5,207 bases of DNA from Acidimicrobiaceae bacterium (lineage in GTDB: Bacteria > Actinomycetota > Acidimicrobiia > Acidimicrobiales > RAAP-2), in assembly GCA_003133075.1 (NCBI GenBank), contig PKZN01000018.1, positions 1 to 5,207 on the forward strand. Reading direction: 5' to 3'. The translations under genes were made by a program, and so were the position numbers. Below are positions 1 to 5,109 of the stretch, piece after piece. The notes under the pieces are model-generated. The model worked only from the letters and a program-made list of their open reading frames with translations, was not told the origin of the DNA and did no database searches. Each line of letters opens with the position of its first letter. The stretch's first letter is position 1.

Positions 1-2
1 GC

Positions 3-248
3 CCCGACTTCGAAGAGGGGTCGATGATGAGCGGCGAAAGGTCGACCGTGGATCAGTGCCGTTCCGGTCGTCGGCGCGTCGAGGCCGAGAATCATTCGCA
101 ACGTCGTTGACTTGCCCGCCCCGTTTGGACCGAGGAATCCGGTGACCTGCCCTGGGTGGACATCAAAGGTGAGGTTGTTAACGGCGATCTTCTTGCCGTA
201 ACGCTTGGCAAGTTCGCGAACCTCGATAGCCGGGGAATCAGTAGGCAT
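3..248 (-). CDS. ABC transporter ATP-binding protein, N-terminal fragment (cut by left edge)
   Basis: This is the cytoplasmic ATPase subunit of an ABC transporter, probably an ABC-2 type exporter of the DrrA/BcrA kind. Only the first 82 residues lie in the window and there is no stop before the edge. Seen directly: the N-terminal pattern IEVRELAKRYG, then VNNLTFDVHPGQVTGFLGPNG, and a complete Walker A GPNGAGKST at residues 40-48, followed by the family pattern of a leucine/glycine-rich helix and a PTTGTALIHG turn (about 60-68). The Q-loop, ABC signature, Walker B and H-loop would lie beyond the edge. The ATG at 246-248 is chosen because AAAGGAG stands 7 nt before it. It lies downstream of the response regulator on the same strand, which suggests it is the target or partner of that two-component system. 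The substrate cannot be told. The ATPase call is very safe; the exporter subtype is inference. Confidence 0.93.
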   Translation of the reverse strand, partial: MPTDSPAIEVRELAKRYGKKIAVNNLTFDVHPGQVTGFLGPNGAGKSTTLRMILGLDAPTTGTALIHGRPFAAHHRPLFEVG

Positions 249-255
249 GATTCGT

Positions 256-262
256 CTCCTTT
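256..262 (-). promoter_or_regulatory. Ribosome binding site of the ABC ATPase gene
   Basis: Read on the minus strand this is AAAGGAG, a near-perfect Shine-Dalgarno sequence with a 7-nt spacer to the ATG at 246-248. It fixes the start of the ABC gene and is the strongest such site in the window. Confidence 0.8.
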
Positions 263-301
263 CGGGGTATCCACGATGGATTTCCCGTCAAGTACCAGCA
301 T

Positions 302-327
302 CGACGACGCCACTGCGCGCGTCATCG
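302..327. promoter_or_regulatory. Imperfect inverted repeat, possible operator
   Basis: The arms at 302-310 (CGACGACGC) and 319-327 (GCGTCATCG) are complementary at 8 of 9 positions around an 8-nt centre. The element lies about 54-79 nt upstream of the ABC ATPase start, where a regulator would bind. NarL/LuxR-type regulators bind as dimers to inverted half-sites, so the neighbouring response regulator is the natural candidate. That assignment is inference, and the GC-rich background makes chance repeats of this quality possible. Confidence 0.3.
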
Positions 328-362
328 GCCTAGCGACTCGATTTTCCCTCACCCGAGCGATG

Positions 363-405
363 TAGGCCCGAGGCGGACGTGGCATCCCCTACGTCTCGGG
401 GCCTA
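363..405 (-). terminator. Hairpin between response regulator and ABC gene, possible terminator or attenuator
   Basis: Outer arms at 363-369 (TAGGCCC) and 399-405 (GGGCCTA) pair perfectly. The stem continues with GAG/CTC past one bulged base, and a further inner stem (about 377-382 with 389-394, including one G-T pair) surrounds a 6-base loop. It lies 17 nt beyond the stop codon of the response regulator gene. There is no clear run of T after it on the minus strand, so a classic intrinsic terminator is not proven. It could stop, attenuate or stabilise the two-component transcript before the ABC gene. Confidence 0.45.
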
Positions 406-421
406 GCTCCGGCACCCGCGT

Positions 422-1084
422 TCAAGTCGGTGTGATGAGGTGGGACTCGTAGGCGGCGACCACGAGCTGAGCTCGGTCGTGGGCGTGCAGCTTCATCAAG
501 AGCCGACTGACATGGGTCTTGGCGGTGGCGGCGCTGATGTGCAATTGCGCAGCGATGTCGGCATTGGAGAGCCCTCGACTGACTTCGACGAGGACCTCCA
601 GTTCTCGTTGCGTGAGACCCTTGAGCTCGACGGGCACCGGCGTCGGGGAGCCGTCCGGACGCCGCACGAACTCGGCGATGAGCCGGCGCGTCACACTCGG
701 CGCGAGGAGCGCTTCGCCCGCAGCCAAGGTGCGTATGCCCGCCAGCAACTCCTCGGGAAGGGTGTCTTTGAGCAGAAAACCGCTGGCACCCGCACGCAGC
801 GCGCCGTAGACGTACTCGTCAAGATCGAAGGTCGTCAGAATCAACACCTTGGTCGCTGCGCCGTCGGGGCCGCTCGTGATCTGACGCGTCGCTTCGATGC
901 CGTCGAGCACCGGCATGCGGATGTCCATGAGGACCACGTCGGGGTGAAAACGAGCCACCAACTCCACGGCCTCGGCACCATTGGCCGCTTCACCCACCAC
1001 TTCCATGTCCTCGGCGGCGTCGACCAACACCTTGAATCCCCCACGTACGAGTGCCTGGTCGTCGGCAACGGCGACTTTGATCAC
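422..1084 (-). CDS. NarL/FixJ-family (LuxR-type) response regulator
   Basis: This is a 220-residue DNA-binding response regulator, a normal length for the family. The receiver domain (about 1-120) has the acidic pair D8 D9, the phosphoacceptor D54 in LMDIRMP, T84 and the conserved lysine K106 in FLLKD. A linker leads to a LuxR-type helix-turn-helix (about 157-216) with LTQRELEVL, GLSNADIAAQLHIS and TAKTHVSRLLMKL. The GTG at 1082-1084 is preferred because VIKVAVADDQ is the usual N-terminus. A GAGGGTGA ribosome site, overlapping the stop of the kinase gene, lies just before it. The frame stays open far upstream, but that part only shadows the kinase gene. Ten nucleotides separate the kinase stop from this start, so the two are co-transcribed and probably coupled. 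The kinase phosphorylates D54, and the likely target is the downstream ABC transporter operon (inference). Confidence 0.95.
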   Translation of the reverse strand: MIKVAVADDQALVRGGFKVLVDAAEDMEVVGEAANGAEAVELVARFHPDVVLMDIRMPVLDGIEATRQITSGPDGAATKVLILTTFDLDEYVYGALRAGASGFLLKDTLPEELLAGIRTLAAGEALLAPSVTRRLIAEFVRRPDGSPTPVPVELKGLTQRELEVLVEVSRGLSNADIAAQLHISAATAKTHVSRLLMKLHAHDRAQLVVAAYESHLITPT

Positions 1085-1094
1085 GATGTCACCC

Positions 1095-2339
1095 TCACGA
1101 GTCGACCGCAGCGATCGGCAGCGATGCGCGGACCTCAAAGCCTCGACCCCGTGGGCCGACACTGAGCACACCGCCGTAGAGCGCGACGCGCTCTCGCATC
1201 CCGATAAGTCCGTGACCACCTGAGGACAGGTCCACCTGCGGTGGGTTCCACTGGCGGCCGCCCTCGTCGGTGACCTCGACCACGATCTCGTCGAACCGGT
1301 ACTCAATGCGCACACGGGCGCTTGTCTGCCCGGCGTGTCGCACCACGTTCGTCAGCGCCTCCTGAACGATCCGGTAGAGAGACAGGTCGGCGCCGCTCGG
1401 CAAGACACGTGTCTCGCCGACCATCTCCACTGTCACTTTCACTCCCGCGTGACCCGCCTGATCGATGAGGTCGCCAATCGAGGCGAGTCCAGGGGCCGGA
1501 TCTAACTCTCCCTGGTCGACCTCGTCGTTGCGTAAAACTCCGACCAATAACCGCATTTCTTCCAGCGCCCGTCGGGCGGTCGTCTCGATGATTCCCAGCG
1601 CCTTGGTCGCCTCCTCTGGCTGCTCGTTCACAACGAAGCGAGCCACACCGGCGCGCACCGTGATCACGCTCATGGCGTGCGCGACGATATCGTGCAGTTC
1701 CCTGGCAATGACGATCCTCTCCTCGGCCACTGCTCGTCGCGAACGCTCCTCACGCTCCATTTCTCGCTCCGCGTTCCGCTGCGCCACCTCGGCCCCGTAA
1801 ATCCTTCGACTACGAGTGTTCTCACCGGCTAGCCACGCAGCCAGTACCGAGAGAGCAGTCGCGAGCTCGCTGCTGGCCAAATGGTGCCCGGAGCCGACCC
1901 ACGCGGCCGACGTCGCCACGACCGCCACGACCGCGAGAGCGACTTGAGAGAATCTCGTCGATGACGATGACGCCACCGAATAGAGACCCAGTGCCGCCAA
2001 GCCGATCATTTGCGGAGGAGCTTGTAACGCGACCGCTATCGCCGAACCAACCATCATCGCTACTAAGGCGCCAGTCGGAACGCTGCGACGGAACGGAAGC
2101 GCCGCCGCCGTCACTGCGATCGCGCCGTAACGGAGAGCGCCCCATCCCGCTCCCGAAAGGCGAAAAGTTCCTCCGAGCGCGATCGCGGTGAGCAACCCCG
2201 CTGCGGCAACGGTCGCTACCGCGACGTCGAGGGCGACCCACTCGCGAGTCGACAACCGAGCGAACATCCCTCGCAGGAGCGGTAAGCGCGGATCATCTTC
2301 CATCTCACTCACCGTAACGAGCCCGACCTCGCGACACAT
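1095..2339 (-). CDS. Membrane sensor histidine kinase, DesK/NarX-like (HisKA_3)
   Basis: This sensor kinase acts in the cytoplasmic membrane and pairs with the regulator encoded directly behind it. With the ATG at 2337-2339 it has 414 residues. An N-terminal hydrophobic region (about 34-172) holds roughly five to six membrane segments with almost no extracellular loops, so the signal is probably sensed in or at the membrane. A charged coiled-coil linker (about 181-206, repeated ERE/EER) follows. The HisKA_3 dimerisation helix has EERIVIARELHDIVAH with phosphoacceptor H216. The ATPase domain (about 315-410) shows an N box with N331 in EALTNVVRHA, a G1 box at DEGG (358-361) and a G2 box GGHGLIGMRERV (374-385). 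The start is uncertain: GTG at residue 10 and ATG at residue 13 (2301-2303) are equally possible, and no convincing ribosome site decides. Hydrophobic, intramembrane-sensing kinases beside ABC exporters often respond to envelope-active drugs (family knowledge). Confidence 0.93.
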   Translation of the reverse strand: MCREVGLVTVSEMEDDPRLPLLRGMFARLSTREWVALDVAVATVAAAGLLTAIALGGTFRLSGAGWGALRYGAIAVTAAALPFRRSVPTGALVAMMVGSAIAVALQAPPQMIGLAALGLYSVASSSSTRFSQVALAVVAVVATSAAWVGSGHHLASSELATALSVLAAWLAGENTRSRRIYGAEVAQRNAEREMEREERSRRAVAEERIVIARELHDIVAHAMSVITVRAGVARFVVNEQPEEATKALGIIETTARRALEEMRLLVGVLRNDEVDQGELDPAPGLASIGDLIDQAGHAGVKVTVEMVGETRVLPSGADLSLYRIVQEALTNVVRHAGQTSARVRIEYRFDEIVVEVTDEGGRQWNPPQVDLSSGGHGLIGMRERVALYGGVLSVGPRGRGFEVRASLPIAAVDS

Positions 2340-2400
2340 CGGCCCCGCGGCGTACGTCCGCAGGCGTAGGCATTAGCGCGGTTGACGGGACACAAAAGCA

Positions 2401-2427
2401 TGTCGATTTTGCCTTGGTTCATTCGTC
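2401..2427 (+). promoter_or_regulatory. ECF-type promoter (ECF42-like) driving the DGPF-sigma module
   Basis: A -35 element TGTCGA (2401-2406) and a -10 element CGTC (2424-2427) are separated by 17 nt. As I recall, the ECF42 consensus is TGTCGA at -35 and CGAC or CGTC at -10, and this site matches both. Transcription would begin near 2433-2435, leaving a leader of about 38 nt that contains the GAAGGGA ribosome site before the GTG at 2472. Its place directly upstream of the DGPF gene and its own sigma factor points to positive autoregulation. The elements are seen; that this sigma factor uses them is inference. Confidence 0.6.
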
Positions 2428-2471
2428 ATGGAAGTGGAAGGATTATTACTAAACCCGAAGGGACGAACCTC

Positions 2472-2858
2472 GTGCGATACACCCTCTTACTCCACTACCC
2501 CGAGCCAACCCCCGGAGATCTTGATCCGGAAGCATTGGCCGAGGGGATGCGCGCATTCCAGGTCTACGCGCAAGCACTCGAAGACGCGGGCGCGCTCGTG
2601 AGTGCCGAGGTCCTACAGCAGTCGAATCTCACGACTACGGTCACACTCGCAACTGGGGAGCTCGTCATCCACGACGGTCCATTCGCCGATACGAAGGAGC
2701 AACTTGGCGGCACGTTCGTCATCGATGTTCCCGACTTAGACGCCGCCACCGAGTGGGCGGCGCGAGCACCATCCGCCGCGTGGGGCCATGTCGAAATCCG
2801 TCCCACCGCTACACGATACGTCGATGGCACATGGCAAGGCTCCCAGTCCGTCAAGTGA
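2472..2858 (+). CDS. DGPF / YCII-related domain protein, ECF42 partner
   Basis: This small 128-residue protein belongs to the YCII-like dimeric alpha/beta-barrel family. Seen: the N-terminus VRYTLLLHYPEP, a central helix (about 20-40), and the hallmark segment HDGPFADTKEQLGG (67-80, DGPF at 68-71). It continues with TFVIDVPDLDAATEWAARAP and ends the domain at VEIRP (107-111). The GTG at 2472-2474 is chosen because the family begins at that residue, GAAGGGA (2457-2463) lies 8 nt before it, and the upstream in-frame ATG at 2382 lies before the predicted promoter. DGPF proteins typically accompany ECF42 sigma factors, often in several copies; their biochemical role is not settled and no catalytic assignment is made here. 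The stop codon overlaps a GTG of the sigma gene (GTGA), suggesting coupled translation. Confidence 0.92.
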   Translation: MRYTLLLHYPEPTPGDLDPEALAEGMRAFQVYAQALEDAGALVSAEVLQQSNLTTTVTLATGELVIHDGPFADTKEQLGGTFVIDVPDLDAATEWAARAPSAAWGHVEIRPTATRYVDGTWQGSQSVK

Positions 2859-3934
2859 CGAACATCGGACCAAACGCCGCCGTCGAACATGCAGTCCGTG
2901 CGTCGTACGGTCGGTTGGTGGCGTTGCTCGCAGCGTCAACGAGAGACATTTCGCTGGCCGAAGACGCGCTCGCCGACGCGTTTGAGCGAGCCTTGCGAAC
3001 ATGGCCGTCGACCGGCGTCCCTCTCAATCCTGAGGGATGGCTTTTGACCGTGGGTCGCAACCGCATTCGCGATGCATTCGGTTCCGCACGATTTCGCACG
3101 ACGGCGACACTTGTGGACGACGTCGCGGCAACTCTGGCTGAACACGATTTCGACGCAATTCCCGATAAGCGTCTCGAGTTACTGTTCGCGTGCGCTCACC
3201 CGGCAATTGATCCCGAGGTTCGAACTCCGCTCATGCTGCAAGTCGTGCTTGGATTCGACGCGGCGCGTATCGCGAACGCGTTCGCGATGGAGCCCCCCGC
3301 GATGGCGCAACGACTGGTCCGAGCGAAGCGGCGTATCCGCGATACGGGCATTCCGTTTCGAGTGCCGACAATCGGGGACATGCCCGCGCGCTTACCCGCG
3401 GTACTCGAAGCGATCTACGGTGCCTACGCGATCGACTGGCTTGACCAACACGAGCGCATCCAAGACTCGATTGCCGACGAAGCCCGTTATCTCGCGGTCT
3501 TGACGGCGAATTTGCTCGTCAGCGAACCAGAAGCCTGGGGACTCGCTGCTTTAGTCACGCTTGCTCAGTCTCGAGCTCCGGCACGAATGAGTTCACCCTG
3601 GCCGCCCCTCGACCAACAGGACACGACACTCTGGGACCGCGGTCTCATTGCGGAGGGCGAGTTGTACCTGCGCCGCGCGTACGAACTGGGCAAGCCGGTC
3701 GGTCGGTTCCAGATCGAGGCCGCAATCCAATCCGCTCACTGCGACCTGGTTAGAACTGGAGTCGTCGATAGAGCGAGCATCATCAAGCTCTACCGCGGCC
3801 TGAACCTCATCTCGCCAACCAGTGGAGCAAGAGAGGCCCTCGAAGTGCTGACAGCTAGATCTCCCGCTTATCGGCGCCACGCGCGCGGACTTTTATGCTT
3901 GAACATGTGCCATACGGTCAGATCATTTTCCTGA
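2855..3934 (+). CDS. ECF42-type RNA polymerase sigma factor with C-terminal TPR-like (DUF6596) domain, C-terminus altered
   Basis: This is an extracytoplasmic-function sigma factor that would direct RNA polymerase to stress promoters. Counted from the GTG at 2855 it has 359 residues. Sigma region 2 (about 10-75) includes SLAEDALADAFERALRTWP and PEGWLLTVGRNRIRDA. Region 4 (about 104-163) includes DKRLELLFACAHPAIDPEVR, VVLGFDAARIANAF and AMAQRLVRAKRRIRD. The GIPFRVP link (165-171) leads to the long helical extension typical of ECF42, with LPAVLEAIYGAYAIDW, WDRGLIAEGELYLRRA and GRFQIEAAIQSAHCD. No anti-sigma gene is adjacent, as expected when the extension does the control. The last part departs from the family: after LYRGLNLISPTSGA about 15-20 residues seem to be missing, and the final helices are replaced by a short tail ending VRSFS. 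Alternative start: ATG at 2831 (367 residues). The stop lies 40 nt inside the kinase gene. The family call is strong; altered function is inference. Confidence 0.9.
   Translation: MTNIGPNAAVEHAVRASYGRLVALLAASTRDISLAEDALADAFERALRTWPSTGVPLNPEGWLLTVGRNRIRDAFGSARFRTTATLVDDVAATLAEHDFDAIPDKRLELLFACAHPAIDPEVRTPLMLQVVLGFDAARIANAFAMEPPAMAQRLVRAKRRIRDTGIPFRVPTIGDMPARLPAVLEAIYGAYAIDWLDQHERIQDSIADEARYLAVLTANLLVSEPEAWGLAALVTLAQSRAPARMSSPWPPLDQQDTTLWDRGLIAEGELYLRRAYELGKPVGRFQIEAAIQSAHCDLVRTGVVDRASIIKLYRGLNLISPTSGAREALEVLTARSPAYRRHARGLLCLNMCHTVRSFS
3269..3288. repeat. Perfect 20-bp palindrome inside the sigma region 4 coding sequence
   Basis: The 20 bases equal their own reverse complement: half-site ATCGCGAACG followed by CGTTCGCGAT. 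It contains two TCGCGA cores around ACGCGT and encodes I-A-N-A-F-A-M, so part of the symmetry follows from alanine GCG and related codons. A 6-bp inverted repeat CGTATC/GATACG with a 3-nt loop follows at 3332-3346. No function is assigned. Confidence 0.5.
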
Positions 3935-4467
3935 ACGGAACCTCAAGTTCCGGAAAGACCAGTATCGCGGAGGAGTTGCTCGAACAACTGCCAACGCCGT
4001 ACTTCTACATTCCCTTTGACGCGCTCAACGCAATGCGATCTCGCAGTAGGACCCGTGAATTGACGCCATCGGTGCTCAATGTTGCGCTTGATGAAACTCG
4101 ATTAGGTCACCTTCGTGCGGTCGCTGGCATGGCGAAGGAAGGAAACAACGTCATCATCGATCAAGTATTGAGTCAGCGTTCATGGCTCCTAGACGCCGTT
4201 CGAATCTTCGAGCCCTTTGACGTCCTCTTCGTGGGTGTTCGTTGTTCGTTGCCGGAGTTGGAACGACGCGAGAAGTTGCGAGGCGACCGTGACGCGGGCC
4301 AAGCCGCCCGACAGTTTCCGTCGGTCCACAGATACGGAGAGTACGACGTGGAATGTGATACGGAGATGTCATCATCGGCCCAATGTGCGCGCCGCGTTAT
4401 CGATGGTATGAATAGTGGCGTACGAGTCAGTGCCTTTTCTAAATGGCGGGATTCAACGGATCAGTAG
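3895..4467 (+). CDS. Chloramphenicol phosphotransferase-like kinase (CPT family, P-loop)
   Basis: This 190-residue cytoplasmic P-loop kinase resembles chloramphenicol 3-O-phosphotransferase in length and motif order. Seen: IIFLNGTSSSGKTSIAEELL with Walker A at 15-22 (catalytic K21), then PYFYIPFDALNAM where D42 aligns with the catalytic aspartate of the Streptomyces enzyme. GNNVIIDQVL (83-92) is followed by DVLFVGVRCSLPELERREKLRGDR (109-132), the strand and lid with RGDR. VHRYGEYDVECDT (144-156) is the usual C-terminal signature. Family members phosphorylate a hydroxyl of a small molecule using ATP; many are uncharacterised, so chloramphenicol itself need not be the substrate. The ATG at 3895 overlaps the sigma gene by 40 nt; GTG at 3907 is an alternative, and neither has a strong ribosome site. 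Its base composition is lower in GC than the two-component genes (for example 29 of 60 bases at 4141-4200), suggesting separate origin. Confidence 0.87.
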   Translation: MLEHVPYGQIIFLNGTSSSGKTSIAEELLEQLPTPYFYIPFDALNAMRSRSRTRELTPSVLNVALDETRLGHLRAVAGMAKEGNNVIIDQVLSQRSWLLDAVRIFEPFDVLFVGVRCSLPELERREKLRGDRDAGQAARQFPSVHRYGEYDVECDTEMSSSAQCARRVIDGMNSGVRVSAFSKWRDSTDQ

Positions 4468-4473
4468 ACAAAT

Positions 4474-4520
4474 GCGAATGATGTTTGCGACCAACGGTTG
4501 AATTCGCGTGGTGAGACGCG
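4474..4520. terminator. Overlapping hairpins between convergent genes, weak terminator candidate
   Basis: Two short stems are visible in the 55 nt between the stops of the kinase and acetyltransferase genes. GCGAAT (4474-4479) pairs with ATTCGC (4502-4507), and CGCGT (4505-4509) pairs with ACGCG (4516-4520). They share bases 4505-4507 and cannot form together. No good T run follows on either strand, so termination is a guess based on position. Confidence 0.3.
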
Positions 4521-4522
4521 GC

Positions 4523-5044
4523 TCAATTTGCTTTCAAGCGAAGAGCTACCTTAAACACTTCGAAGACACTCCCAGCGTCGGATGGCTCTTCGCCGACATA
4601 GGAGGCACCAAGGCGAATCGCGAGGCTCCTGGACGCGGTATTTCCGGGCAGCATCTTGATAACCGCTCTGCTTGCACCGAGCTCGGACGCGGCATAGTCG
4701 AGTGCCTGCCGAGACGCTCTCAGGGCGACTCCTTGGCGACGAAACGGCGGAAAGACGACGTAGGAGAGATTGACCTCTTCAAGATCCAAAATCCTAAGGT
4801 CGACGCCCCCGAGTAGGGCCCCCGAGTCAACGCTTCGAACTCCCCAATGTCGGTGCGATCCAGATGATCTCCACGACTCTTGACAAGCATCGATGAAGCG
4901 CTGAACATCAGAGAGTTCCGCCGGACGCGGCGCCTCGAACCATCTACGTTGCTCCTCGTCCTCCCCCGCGAGCCACACTTCTGCGTCGCTGGGAACTAAG
5001 GGGCTCAGGATCAAAATTCCATCGCTCAGGGTCTTGCCAACCAT
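4523..5044 (-). CDS. GNAT-family N-acetyltransferase (RimJ/RimL-like)
   Basis: This 173-residue enzyme would transfer an acetyl group from acetyl-CoA to an amine, either a protein N-terminus or a small molecule. Seen: an N-terminal strand GILILSPLVPSDAEVWLAGE, then SDVQRFIDACQESW (45-58), HWGVRSVDSGALLGGVDLR (66-84), VNLSYVVFPPFRRQGVALRA (91-110), and C-terminal NTASRSLAIRLGASYVGEE (135-153). Motif A is R102-R103-Q-G-V-A, the acetyl-CoA pyrophosphate loop; N135 and the LAIRLGA helix are typical of the RimJ/RimL branch. The length is normal and the frame intact. The ATG at 5042-5044 has a weak AGG about 9 nt upstream. It converges on the kinase gene and diverges from the methyltransferase gene, so it is a separate transcription unit. 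The substrate cannot be told; resistance or protein modification are both possible. Confidence 0.9.
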   Translation of the reverse strand: MVGKTLSDGILILSPLVPSDAEVWLAGEDEEQRRWFEAPRPAELSDVQRFIDACQESWRSSGSHRHWGVRSVDSGALLGGVDLRILDLEEVNLSYVVFPPFRRQGVALRASRQALDYAASELGASRAVIKMLPGNTASRSLAIRLGASYVGEEPSDAGSVFEVFKVALRLKAN

Positions 5045-5109
5045 TTCAAGAACCTAGTTTCGCGAGCACAACGAACGGGATCTCGACCATCTTGAGGCAC
5101 AATACGTGG

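Noticed and set aside
268..291. TTGACG (286-291, minus strand) as a promoter for the ABC gene
   Set aside because: The -35-like hexamer is good, but no convincing -10 follows at 16-18 nt; ATACCC at 15 nt is a poor match.
92..385. Minus-strand open frame of 97 codons
   Set aside because: It overlaps the ABC ATPase in another frame on the same strand, is rich in R/S/P and shows no family pattern.
440..1165. Plus-strand open frame of 241 codons
   Set aside because: It lies antisense across the response regulator gene, has no recognisable domain, and arises from the GC-rich codon pattern of the real gene.
1822..2241. Minus-strand open frame of 139 codons
   Set aside because: It shadows the membrane part of the histidine kinase and has a low-complexity R/G/S composition.
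2382..2471. N-terminal extension of the DGPF protein from ATG 2382
   Set aside because: The extra 30 residues match nothing in the family and span the predicted promoter, while the GTG at 2472 has a ribosome site.
2789..2815. Second TGTCGA as another ECF42 promoter
   Set aside because: It lies inside the DGPF coding sequence and the position 17 nt downstream reads CACG rather than CGAC or CGTC.
3072..3503. Plus-strand open frame of 143 codons
   Set aside because: It is a frame shadow of the sigma gene with biased R/S composition; the sigma frame is intact and recognisable there.
4508..4816. Plus-strand open frame of 102 codons
   Set aside because: It is antisense to the acetyltransferase gene, which has clear GNAT motifs; nothing in this frame is recognisable.
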